A stretch of DNA of 64,000 nt, taken from the NCBI GenBank assembly GCA_016708725.1, contig JADJFE010000032.1:277759-341758 (forward strand). The letters run 5' to 3'. This DNA comes from Candidatus Aalborgicola bjergmarkensis (lineage in GTDB: Bacteria; Pseudomonadota; Gammaproteobacteria; Burkholderiales; Burkholderiaceae_C). The notes beneath the pieces are model-generated. The model was given only the letters and a program-made list of their open reading frames with translations. It was not told the DNA's origin and ran no database searches. Of this stretch, positions 45,351 to 52,651 are shown one piece after another. Every line of letters starts with the position of its first letter. Position 1 is the stretch's first letter. The translations under genes and the position numbers were made by a program.

Positions 45351-46966
45351 AACAGGGAAAGCGGTAACCAACCCGCTACGTTAGTAACAGGTCGTCAAGA
45401 CGCACCAGCAGATGCTTCCTCAGTCTGCTGCTCTGCAAGGCTTAGATCATGCAGACCAAAGGTAAAGGGTCGAAGGTCTTTGTCGCTACCGAAAGGTAGG
45501 AGCCGGTTATTGACATTCCCGAGGGGAGATTGGTCGAAAGACCAGCGTAACCAGGCCCGTAAGGGCAAAAGGATTTGAAATGGCAGTATTTGTATTAGAC
45601 AGGAGCGGCAGGCCATTGATGCCATGTTGCGAGAAACGCGCCAGATTGCTGCTGGAGCGCGATAGGGCACGTGTGCATAAGGTGATGCCGTTCACCATTC
45701 GCATGGCTGACCGCAAAGCTGAGGACAGCGAATTTCAGGTGTTGCGCGTCAAGCTCGATCCTGGAAGTAAGACCACCGGCATTGCGCTGGTGCGAGAGAC
45801 AAAGGACAATGGTGTGGTTGTGGTCAACCTGTTCGAGCTGGGACACCGTGGCAAACAGATCAGCGAAGCGCTCACCTCAAGGCGGGCGCACCGCAGGCTA
45901 CGGCGTAGCAAACTGCGTTACCGCGCCCCCCGGTTCTTGAACCGTGGCAACAAGAAAAAAGGCAGGCTGGCACCAAGTCTGCAGCACCGGGTAGATACCT
46001 GTACAGCATGGGTGGATCGCATCCAGCGCTTGACCCCCCTATCGGCCATCAGTACCGAGCTGGTACGCTTTGACATGCAGGCGCTGGAGAATCCCGAAAT
46101 CGAAGGCGCACAGTACCAGCAAGGCACACTAGCCGGTTACGAAGTGCGGGAATATCTGCTGGAGAAATGGGGACGGGCTTGCGCCTACTGTGGTGCCAAA
46201 GATGTGCCGCTGCAAATCGAGCATATTCACCCAAAATCCCAAGGTGGCTCCAACCGTGTCAGCAACCTCACCCTGGCCTGCCAATGCTGCAATCAGAAAA
46301 AAGGATCGTTGCCGGTTGAAGTGTTTCTGGCAAAGAAACCCGACGTACGCAAACGCATCCTGGCCCAAGCCAAACAGCCACTCAAGGATGCCGCAGCGGT
46401 CAATGCCACCCGCTGGGCTTTGGTCAACGCACTGAAAACTACCGAATTGGCAGTTGAAACCGCATCGGGTGGCAGAACCAAGTTCAACCGCAGCCAGTTC
46501 GGCATACCCAAAACCCATGCACTCGATGCAGCTTGCGTTGGAGATATAGCAGGCATCATTGATTGGCAAAAGCCAACGCTGGCGATCAAGTCTATGGGGC
46601 GTGGAAGTTACCAGCGCACGCGGCTGGACAAGTATGGCTGTGTGCGTGGCTATCTGACCCGCTTAAAAAGTATTCAAGGCTTTCAGACTGGCGACATGGT
46701 GAAAGCCATCGTTGCCACCGGAAAGAAGGCCGGCACTTACACCGGACGGGTTGCCGTTCGGGCAACGGGCAGCTTCAACATTCAAACCAGCAGCGGTTTG
46801 GTTCAGGGCGTATCGCACCGTTTTTGCACAGTAGTGCAACGCGGGGATGGATACGGGTATTCACTGGTGGCAAAAACGGACGTGACAGGTACTCCACCGC
46901 AGCATAGGGATTTCGCCCCCGCGCTCTACCTCCCCGCCCTGAAGGACGGGGTTTCACGCGCAATCT
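45299..46966 (+). mobile_element. IscB/omega-RNA element (IS200/IS605-related, no TnpA)
   Basis: The left end carries hairpin CCGCCC-TGAA-GGGCGG (45302-45317) and the right end CCCCGCCC-TGAA-GGACGGGG (46932-46951), typical subterminal hairpins of this superfamily. It contains an omega-RNA region and iscB but no tnpA, so mobilisation would need a transposase in trans. It lies exactly between narX and narL, and the exact end bases are estimated. Confidence 0.8.
45300..45577 (+). ncRNA. Omega RNA (HEARO-type) of IscB
   Basis: About 280 bases of structured, non-coding sequence directly upstream of iscB, rich in short stems (GGTCGAAAGACC, CTACCGAAAGGTAG, GCAGATGCTTCCTCAGTCTGC region). This is the position of the IscB guide RNA. 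In known systems the 5' guide segment derives from DNA just left of the element, which here would be the 3' end of narX (about 45280-45299). Confidence 0.75.
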
Positions 46967-46968
46967 GA
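45580..46968 (+). CDS. iscB: RNA-guided endonuclease IscB
   Basis: A 462-residue, full-length IscB. PLMP domain at residues 12-15 (GRPLMPC), RuvC-I with VKLDPGSKTTG (Asp60), an Arg-rich bridge helix (RRAHRRLRRSKLRYR), RuvC-II with STELVRFDMQ, an HNH domain with CAYCGAKD, QIEHIHPKSQGG and CQCCNQKKGS, and RuvC-III with HALDAACVGD. All catalytic positions appear intact. The stop TGA overlaps the narL ATG (TGATG), so the last codons use the host junction. Known IscBs cut DNA matching the omega-RNA guide and help maintain their element. Confidence 0.95.
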   Translation: MAVFVLDRSGRPLMPCCEKRARLLLERDRARVHKVMPFTIRMADRKAEDSEFQVLRVKLDPGSKTTGIALVRETKDNGVVVVNLFELGHRGKQISEALTSRRAHRRLRRSKLRYRAPRFLNRGNKKKGRLAPSLQHRVDTCTAWVDRIQRLTPLSAISTELVRFDMQALENPEIEGAQYQQGTLAGYEVREYLLEKWGRACAYCGAKDVPLQIEHIHPKSQGGSNRVSNLTLACQCCNQKKGSLPVEVFLAKKPDVRKRILAQAKQPLKDAAAVNATRWALVNALKTTELAVETASGGRTKFNRSQFGIPKTHALDAACVGDIAGIIDWQKPTLAIKSMGRGSYQRTRLDKYGCVRGYLTRLKSIQGFQTGDMVKAIVATGKKAGTYTGRVAVRATGSFNIQTSSGLVQGVSHRFCTVVQRGDGYGYSLVAKTDVTGTPPQHRDFAPALYLPALKDGVSRAI

Positions 46969-47651
46969 TGAAGCTTATTCAATTGCTCGTGGTGGATGAC
47001 CACACCCTGTTTCGCCGGGGCCTGATCGCTTTGCTCTTGCAGGATGGCCGCTTCAACATCATGGCCCAGGCCGGCGATGTAGGTGAGGCCCTGCGCTGTG
47101 TGGCGTATGGCGCACCCGACCTGATCCTGCTGGACAACCATTTGCCGGGGGTGCGTGGCGTGGATGGCATTGGCGCATTAAAAGCGGCGTTCCCTGGCGC
47201 CCAGATTGTGATGCTGACCGTCAGTGAAGACGAAAAAGACCTGGCCGCAGCGCTGCAGGCGGGCGCGGATGGGTACTTGCTCAAAACCGTGGAATCCGAG
47301 GATTTGTGCGACTCCATTGTCAAGGTGCTCGCGGGTGAATCGGTCGTCAGCCCGGAAATGATGACCAAGCTGGTGACGGTGTTCCGGGCCAATAAACCGC
47401 GCACCAGCACCGCCGCAACCTTAACACCCGTTCCGCTGGAGGCCCAGGAAGCCCAGGGTATCGCCCTGCTGTCGGCGCGTGAGAGGGAAGTGCTGATGCT
47501 GATTGCGCGCGGCGAAAGCAACAAGGTGATCGCCCGCAATCTGGACATCGCCGAAACCACGGTCAAAATCCACGTGCAGCACATTCTGCGCAAACTGCAA
47601 CTGACTTCGCGCGTACAGGCTGCGGTCTATGCGGCCAGTCTGGAGCAGTAA
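46968..47651 (+). CDS. narL: NarL/FixJ-family response regulator
   Basis: A 227-residue two-domain regulator: receiver with LLVVDDHTLFRRGLIALLL, phospho-acceptor in DLILLDNHLPGVRG, Thr and Lys in VMLTVSEDE and YLLKTVE, and a LuxR-type HTH (LSAREREVLMLIARGESNKV, VKIHVQHILRKL). Partner of NarX for nitrate/nitrite control of anaerobic respiration. Its start overlaps the iscB stop; before insertion it was probably coupled to narX in the same way. Confidence 0.92.
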   Translation: MKLIQLLVVDDHTLFRRGLIALLLQDGRFNIMAQAGDVGEALRCVAYGAPDLILLDNHLPGVRGVDGIGALKAAFPGAQIVMLTVSEDEKDLAAALQAGADGYLLKTVESEDLCDSIVKVLAGESVVSPEMMTKLVTVFRANKPRTSTAATLTPVPLEAQEAQGIALLSAREREVLMLIARGESNKVIARNLDIAETTVKIHVQHILRKLQLTSRVQAAVYAASLEQ

Positions 47652-47728
47652 ACGCTTTGCCTTTCAATAGCATAGCGATTTGCACACGCAGTCCCAATCC
47701 TGCGATGCCCTGCCCAGCGACGCAAGGC

Positions 47729-48985
47729 TCAGCCCTTGGTCACTCGGTGTAAATCCTGCTCCAGCACCCTGCATAGCGCAGCCAGTCGCGTTTTGCGGAT
47801 GGGCAGGTCCTTGGCCAGTTCCGCCAGCGCCCCCATGCCATCGCACAGCCGGTCTATGCTGGAGGCGGCCTGGCGGGGTGCTATGGCTGCGCGGCGGGCC
47901 AGCTCAAGCAGATGCTGGCGCGAGGGTGCCAAGCCTTCGCCGACGATGGTGGTGAAGTGTTCGCCGCGCGGACCGTCGTTAAACGTCAGATCAAACGCCG
48001 GGGCCAGCTTCCAGTGCCGCTGGCGGTCCAGAAGATACGCAAAATTGCGGCTATGGTCGTCGCGATTGTGGCTGAGCACATTGAAGACGCAACGCTCAAA
48101 CGCCTTGCCGACCTCGCGCTCATCGCCGGTCAAGCGGCGGGTCAGGCGCAGCAGCGTCTCATAGTCCAGCGTGGGCTGGCGGTAGTCGGCGTGCAGTGCG
48201 CTGGAGAGGCTTTGCATGGGTACGCGCATGCCAGCCACGCGGTCAAAGCGGCGCACGCCGAAGGCGCTGTAGTGACCATCCAACTCGAAAAAATGTGACG
48301 CGGGAACCTCCAGGCCGCAATGCCCTGCCAGCCGCGTGTACAGGGCCTCGACCGCGCACACGTCGCGATGCTCCTGGCTGGCGGGGAACTTTATCAACCA
48401 TGGCTCGCCGTCGCTATCGACATCGCCTGAAGTGCCTTCGTCACCGGGGCTGCTGATGCGCCCGCTGGCCCGGTGGTAGTTGACCAGCACCTTGGGTCGT
48501 GCGCCCTGGGGTGAGCCACCCAGCACCAGCAACTGCGCCAGGGCCTGATTGGCGTCTTCATTGGCCAGCACCAGCGCGGCGTCGCTGGCGAGTTGGGCCA
48601 ACTGCAGATCACCCGGCGTGGTGAGTACATCGTCGGCTGGCTCAAAAATCAGAGCCCCCATGGCGCGCCTGCCGATAAAGGCCAGGCGCTCCAGCGGCGA
48701 CAGGCGCTCGGGCGAACGACCGGCGCGTCGCAAGGCTCTATCCATCAACAGCAGGCCCCAGCCATCGGGCAGCGAATCAGCCACCAACCCCGGCAAACCC
48801 ATGAAACAGGGCGCGCCGACCAGTGCGCCCACCTGCGCCAGCGGTGCCTGCAAAGGCGAGAGTTCCAGAGCCTGCGCGTGCGCTTGTGGCGAGTATTCAA
48901 AAAGAATGTGCTGGCCGGTGTCGGCCAGCACGCCCAGCGGCCAGCGTTCGCCCCAGCCAGCGTATATGACCTGTAGTTTTTTCAC
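47729..48985 (-). CDS. hipA: HipA-family serine/threonine kinase toxin
   Basis: A 418-residue HipA-type kinase. SLPDGWGLLLMDRAL in the N-terminal domain, PWLIKFPASQEHRD (ATP-lysine), FNVLSHNRDDHSRNFAYLL (catalytic Asp) and LAPAFDLTFNDGPRGEH (metal-binding Asp) are all in place. E. coli HipA phosphorylates GltX and induces persistence. It overlaps hipB by 4 bp. Confidence 0.92.
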   Translation of the reverse strand: MKKLQVIYAGWGERWPLGVLADTGQHILFEYSPQAHAQALELSPLQAPLAQVGALVGAPCFMGLPGLVADSLPDGWGLLLMDRALRRAGRSPERLSPLERLAFIGRRAMGALIFEPADDVLTTPGDLQLAQLASDAALVLANEDANQALAQLLVLGGSPQGARPKVLVNYHRASGRISSPGDEGTSGDVDSDGEPWLIKFPASQEHRDVCAVEALYTRLAGHCGLEVPASHFFELDGHYSAFGVRRFDRVAGMRVPMQSLSSALHADYRQPTLDYETLLRLTRRLTGDEREVGKAFERCVFNVLSHNRDDHSRNFAYLLDRQRHWKLAPAFDLTFNDGPRGEHFTTIVGEGLAPSRQHLLELARRAAIAPRQAASSIDRLCDGMGALAELAKDLPIRKTRLAALCRVLEQDLHRVTKG

Positions 48986-49311
48986 GCCCGCGCCGGTCTG
49001 GGACCGCGTGGCGTGGCGGCCCGGCGGCGCTGCTTTGCGGCAGCCTCACGCTCGGCCTGGGCAATGCTGAGCGCGGGCACCAGCAGCAGGTTTTCCAGTT
49101 GGCTGGACAGGTGCAGCGCCTGTGTCACCCGCACCAGCAGTTCCAGCGTAGCCTGCCCGCTGGCTTCCAGTCGGCGGATGGACGACAGCGACGCGCCGCA
49201 ACGCTGCGCCAGCTCCAACTGGCTGAGGTTGGCCTGTAGTCTTAGCTGCCTGCAGCGCTGACCAAGTTCGCGGCAAATTTCTTTACCCGTGAGTAGTGCA
49301 AAGGTTCCCAT
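48982..49311 (-). CDS. hipB: HipB-family HTH antitoxin/regulator
   Basis: A 109-residue protein with a Cro/C1-type HTH (RQLRLQANLSQLELAQRCGA then SLSSIRRLEASG) and a long basic C-terminal tail (EAAAKQRRRAATPRGPRP). It precedes and overlaps hipA. The ATG at 49311 is one of two (the other at 49320). Confidence 0.88.
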   Translation of the reverse strand: MGTFALLTGKEICRELGQRCRQLRLQANLSQLELAQRCGASLSSIRRLEASGQATLELLVRVTQALHLSSQLENLLLVPALSIAQAEREAAAKQRRRAATPRGPRPARA

Positions 49312-49340
49312 GAGAAACATTGTAGTCGTCGATGCATATT

Positions 49341-49362
49341 AATGGTTCTTTAGGGAACATTT
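49341..49362. promoter_or_regulatory. Inverted repeat upstream of hipBA
   Basis: AATGGTTC and GAACATTT surround TTTAGG, about 20-30 bp before the hipB start and 20-40 bp from the divergent-side small gene. A likely HipB operator by position; arms match in 7 of 8 bases. Confidence 0.45.
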
Positions 49363-49381
49363 GTAATGCATGAACTACGCC

Positions 49382-49588
49382 TCAAACCCGCGCCGCCTGC
49401 ACGTGCATCCAGTCGTAATTGCGGGTGCGGCCCAGGCTGACCCAGCCGCCGGTCTCCCAGCACTGCCGGTGGACGCTTTGCAGCGTGGTGATGATCCGTG
49501 CGCGGGTGGCCGGGCCGAGCTTGCCGTCCACCTCCGCGCCGCTCAGGCCCAGGGCGGTTTGCAGGGTGCGCAGGGGTTTGGTGTTCAT
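49382..49588 (-). CDS. Small protein resembling a peptidoglycan-binding repeat
   Basis: A 68-residue protein. TLQTALGLSGAEVDGKLGPA then TRARIITTLQ has the layout of one peptidoglycan-binding type 1 repeat (VDGxxGPxT). It has no signal peptide. GGGAG lies 6 bases before the ATG, supporting translation. It may be a remnant of a larger hydrolase or a phage-type gene. Confidence 0.5.
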   Translation of the reverse strand: MNTKPLRTLQTALGLSGAEVDGKLGPATRARIITTLQSVHRQCWETGGWVSLGRTRNYDWMHVQAARV

Positions 49589-49882
49589 GGCGGGCTCCCG
49601 TGGTTAGGGGCGTTTTGCCCGGTGGGTACATTCTGGGGTGGCGAACGGTATGGGGGAAGTGGGGTTGACCCTGATGGATAGAGGCTGGTTTGCTGGATGG
49701 TTATAGGTGAAAAGTGCTTGTAGCCCCTGTGGAATGTGCGGTAGCAGATATTGAATATGTAGCAAAAGCATGCTCTCAATGGTGTGCGTTTACCTTGGCG
49801 AATGTGGGCGACAGGAGCCGTGGGGCGGTGAACAAAGGGGCAGAACAAACAACGGAGTCAGGCTCGAACTACCCGGAATTAC
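49589..49882. other. Intergenic region, no gene seen
   Basis: About 290 bp. It contains one reverse-orientation short repeat (49714-49752) and nothing else I can support. Confidence 0.5.
49714..49752 (-). repeat. Short intergenic repeat
   Basis: GCTTGTAGCCCCTGTGGAAT then GTGCGGTAGCAGATATTG; a reverse copy very close to 51161-51198. Confidence 0.6.
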
Positions 49883-50143
49883 TCATTTACGTCCATAGGT
49901 GCTGTCATGGTCAGAGGCTGGATGTTGCTTTGACCATTCAAGAGCACGTTCCAAGTCGGAAGCCGCTTGTGCTTCATGTAGCCAACGCTCGTTGTCTGGA
50001 ATGACGGTTACCGTGCGAATCAGCCAAACGCCCGTCTCCTGTTCCTCAACCAAAACTTGACGGCCAGCAAATTGTTTGCCGAGCGAAATCTGTCCATTGG
50101 CACCTATGACCTTGACTGTTGGGGGCGACGCGATAGCTTGCAT
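49883..50143 (-). CDS. Small AbrB/antitoxin-like protein
   Basis: An 86-residue protein. VKVIGANGQISLGKQFAGRQ followed by VLVEEQETGVWLIRTVTVIP reads as a swapped-hairpin AbrB/MazE-like fold, followed by a charged helical tail (LHEAQAASDLERALEWSKQH) typical of antitoxins. No toxin gene is visible on either side, so it is an orphan or a remnant. AAGGAGAACACC precedes the ATG. Confidence 0.6.
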   Translation of the reverse strand: MQAIASPPTVKVIGANGQISLGKQFAGRQVLVEEQETGVWLIRTVTVIPDNERWLHEAQAASDLERALEWSKQHPASDHDSTYGRK

Positions 50144-50274
50144 GGTGTTCTCCTTGGTGCATTGCCAAATTAGTGCAGCACGAAAAAATTGTATTGTGCA
50201 GTGTCAAGCTGTCAAGGTGGCGGTTTTCGAGCAAAGGCGAGCAAAAGGGCTAGGCTCGAATTGCTAGGCTAGGG

Positions 50275-50451
50275 CTATTGTGCTGGCGCAAACATGGGTT
50301 TCAGTTGGGCGTGCAGGGCGCACATTTGGGCATCCATCGGGCGGTTTGCCTGGGCGAAGGCGTCCAGGATGGCAAAGCATTTCGCCAGGTGGGTGCCGAT
50401 GGACTGAGGCTCCCGCCACTCCCCCAAAGTGCTAAGCGTGCTGTCCCGCTT
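50275..50451 (-). pseudogene. C-terminal fragment of an unknown gene
   Basis: An open stretch with no start: RDSTLSTLGEWREPQSIGTH then LAKCFAILDAFAQANRPMDA and a stop after KPMFAPAQ. Its upstream end is the RDSTL-type repeat directly followed by a MITE, so the 5' part is gone. Product unknown. No other gene is seen in 50144-50464. Confidence 0.45.
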
Positions 50452-50464
50452 TCAGTGGAAAACA

Positions 50465-50660
50465 CAAAAAACATAGCTACTCCCGCTTATCCTATAAGGC
50501 GTACAGCCAGATTTACCTTGAATTTTGCCCTTCAAAACAGGTCAAAGCGATACCAGAAACCGCCGTGAGGCATCAAAACGGGCCGTTTTCGGGTGTTTTT
50601 GCATAGCAAATCGGGCTGTAAGCCTTATAAGATAAGCGGCAACAGCTATTGTATCAGGAG
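50465..50660 (-). mobile_element. MITE-like element, copy 5 (inverted)
   Basis: Starts ACATAGCTACTCCCGCTTAT, ends GATAAGCGGCAACAGCTATT. Closest to copy 4 (29206-29400), sharing the right flank TATCCCGGAGCCTGTCACAA. Confidence 0.7.
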
Positions 50661-50718
50661 CACTTTGGCCTTGACTGAGAGTATCCCGGAGCCTGTCACA
50701 AATCCACCCGGAAATCGA

Positions 50719-51132
50719 TCACAAAGTGCTGTGCTGTCCCGCTTTAAGTGGGAAGCCGTGGAACAGCGCCAGATAGCACTCCCACTGGCTGTAGCTAAAG
50801 GGGTGGGGCGTGGCGTGCGGGTTGATTTGCAACTCGGGCAAGGCGGTGGCCAGCGTGGGGTGGCGTTTCAGCATGGCCTGCACCTCGGCGGGTTGGGCGT
50901 AGCTGCCAGCCCAGTCGCCAATCAGGTGCAGCACGGCGCTGCTGCGTTGGATGTAGTCGTCCAGCTTCTCCAGCAAGGAGCCGCCGCTGTTGCCAAAGTC
51001 CTCCTGCACCTTGGCCTCGCCGATGTGGCTGGTCAGATGGCCGCGCAACGCCTTGCGGTAGCCGAGAAACTCGGTGCTGGCGCAGGAGATGAAGACGCTG
51101 GGGCGTGCGGGGGATGGGTGATTTATTGGCAT
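50719..51132 (-). pseudogene. Truncated TIR/DUF4062-like N-terminal domain
   Basis: A 137-codon frame beginning MPINHPSPARPSVFISCAST, with LEKLDDYIQRSSAVLHLIGD and SYSQWECYLALFHG. This is the layout of N-terminal TIR-like (DUF4062) effector domains of large STAND/TPR proteins. It ends at a repeat fragment (GQHSTL) beside a MITE, so the NTPase and sensor parts are missing. A possible stand-alone domain, but truncation is more likely. Confidence 0.6.
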
Positions 51133-51160
51133 GGTGTGGTGCATGCGGTTTATGGATAAA

Positions 51161-51198
51161 TCAGCTTGCAGCCCCCGTGGAATGTGCGGGAGCAGATA
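51161..51198 (-). repeat. Short intergenic repeat
   Basis: AGCTTGCAGCCCCCGTGGAA then TGTGCGGGAGCAGATAGC, a reverse copy close to 49714-49752. Confidence 0.6.
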
Positions 51199-51297
51199 GC
51201 AAATGTGTAGCGGTTACGCGGGGTCATGGGAGCTGGTGGCGTGAGGTTGCTGGCTGGACTGGGCGGGTTGGAGGACTTGCCGCGCCGTTTATCGGAC

Positions 51298-52638
51298 TCA
51301 CAGCTTCGCGAACGTGACAGGGTATTGCGCGGCGACGGCCTTGATGCGGGTTTGGTCCTTGGCCTCACGCAGCATGCGGAGCAAATTGCCCAAGGCGCTA
51401 ACCGTATTGGGGTGCTCGGAGCCCAGCACGCGTTGGCACACCGCCAGCACCTGCTCTTGCATGGCCCGTGCGGCGGGCAGCTTGCTCATGTTCCACAGGG
51501 TGCTTGCTAGGTTGTTCATGCTGTTCAAGGTGGCGGGGTGCTCAGCGCCCAGCACGCGTTGGCGCACCGCCAGCACCTGCTCTTGCATGACCCGTGCGGC
51601 GGGCAGCTCGCCCATGTCCCACAGGGTGCTTGCCAGGTTGTTCATGCTGGTCAAGGTGGCGGGATGCTCGGAGCCCAGCACGCGTTGGTACACCGCCAGC
51701 ACCTGCTCTTGCATGGCCCGTGCGGCGGGCAGCGCGCTCACGGCTTGCAGGATGCCTGCTAGGTTGTTCATGCTGCTCAAGGTGTGGGGGTGCTCGACGC
51801 CCAGCACGCGTTGACTCGCAGCCAGCACCTGCTCCTGCATGGCCCGTGCGGCGGGCAGCTCACCCATGGCTCTTAGGGTGTCTGCCAGGTTGTTCATGCT
51901 GCTCAAGGTGTCGGGGTGCTCGACGCCCAGCACGCGTTGACGTGCAGCCAGCACCTGCTCTTGCATGGCCCGTGCGGCGGGCAGCTCGCCCATGGCTTGC
52001 AGGGTGAGTGCCAAGTTGTTCATGCTGCTCAAGGTGTCGTGGTGCTCGGAGCCCTTCACGCGTTGGCTCGCAGCCAGCACCTGCTCTTGCATGGCCCGTG
52101 CGGCGGGCAGCTCGCCCATGTCCCACAGGGTGCCTGCCAGGTTGTTCATGCTATTCAAGGTGGCGGGGTGCTCGACGCCCAGCACGCGTTGGCGCGCAGC
52201 CAACACCTGCTCTTGCATGACCCGTGCGGCGGGCAGTTCGCCCATGGCTTGCAGGGTGCTTGCCAGATTGTCCATGTTGGTCAAGGTGGCGGGGTGCTCG
52301 GAGCCCTGCTCGCGTTGGAGCACCTCCAGCACGCGCTCCCAAGCGGTGCGGGCCAGGGCATAGTGCCCCTTGGCGTAGTCGTATGCGGCAACGCGCGCCA
52401 GCACCACCGCTTCATCCAGCGTGTCGGTCTGTTCGCAAAGCTGGCGCGCGTGCTGCGCGTCATGCACGAGTGCTGCGTGTTGGCTAATGTCTTTCGCGTC
52501 TTGCAGGGCGTGCTTGAGCGCGCCCACCGCTGCCTGCCGCCAGGGGGCTGTGGCTTGGCTGGCGTGGGCGGGTGCTGGTGTGGGGGTTGCGTTGGCTACC
52601 AAGTGCCAGCGGGCCACCCGCGCAATCAGGGTGTGCAC
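51298..52638 (-). CDS. TPR (kinesin-light-chain-like) part of a frameshifted TIR-NTPase-TPR protein
   Basis: A 446-residue frame: a ~95-residue helical linker, then seven full 42-residue TPR units (consensus GSEHPATLTSMNNLASTLxx MGELPAARAMQEQVLAxxQRVL, written in two parts) and a capping half repeat. It begins 14 bp after the stop of the TIR-NTPase frame at 52652, in a different frame. In the +1 frame the DNA before GTG 52638 reads on as TPGAPTDPAIT, so one continuous protein of about 980 residues is expected after correcting a single frameshift near 52665-52690. TPR arrays of this type sense ligands or partners in STAND proteins. Confidence 0.8.
   Translation of the reverse strand: MHTLIARVARWHLVANATPTPAPAHASQATAPWRQAAVGALKHALQDAKDISQHAALVHDAQHARQLCEQTDTLDEAVVLARVAAYDYAKGHYALARTAWERVLEVLQREQGSEHPATLTNMDNLASTLQAMGELPAARVMQEQVLAARQRVLGVEHPATLNSMNNLAGTLWDMGELPAARAMQEQVLAASQRVKGSEHHDTLSSMNNLALTLQAMGELPAARAMQEQVLAARQRVLGVEHPDTLSSMNNLADTLRAMGELPAARAMQEQVLAASQRVLGVEHPHTLSSMNNLAGILQAVSALPAARAMQEQVLAVYQRVLGSEHPATLTSMNNLASTLWDMGELPAARVMQEQVLAVRQRVLGAEHPATLNSMNNLASTLWNMSKLPAARAMQEQVLAVCQRVLGSEHPNTVSALGNLLRMLREAKDQTRIKAVAAQYPVTFAKL
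51424..52305 (-). repeat. Seven tandem 126-bp TPR repeats
   Basis: Exactly in-phase 126-bp units, each encoding 42 residues and starting at GS/GV/GA-EHP. Units are highly alike at DNA level and also match, in inverted orientation, the array at 56879-58138. Confidence 0.9.
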
Positions 52639-52651
52639 GGTGATGGCGGGA

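Noticed and set aside
45300..45577. A small coding gene between narX and iscB
   Set aside because: Frames here are short and broken, while the position and stem-rich sequence fit an omega RNA.
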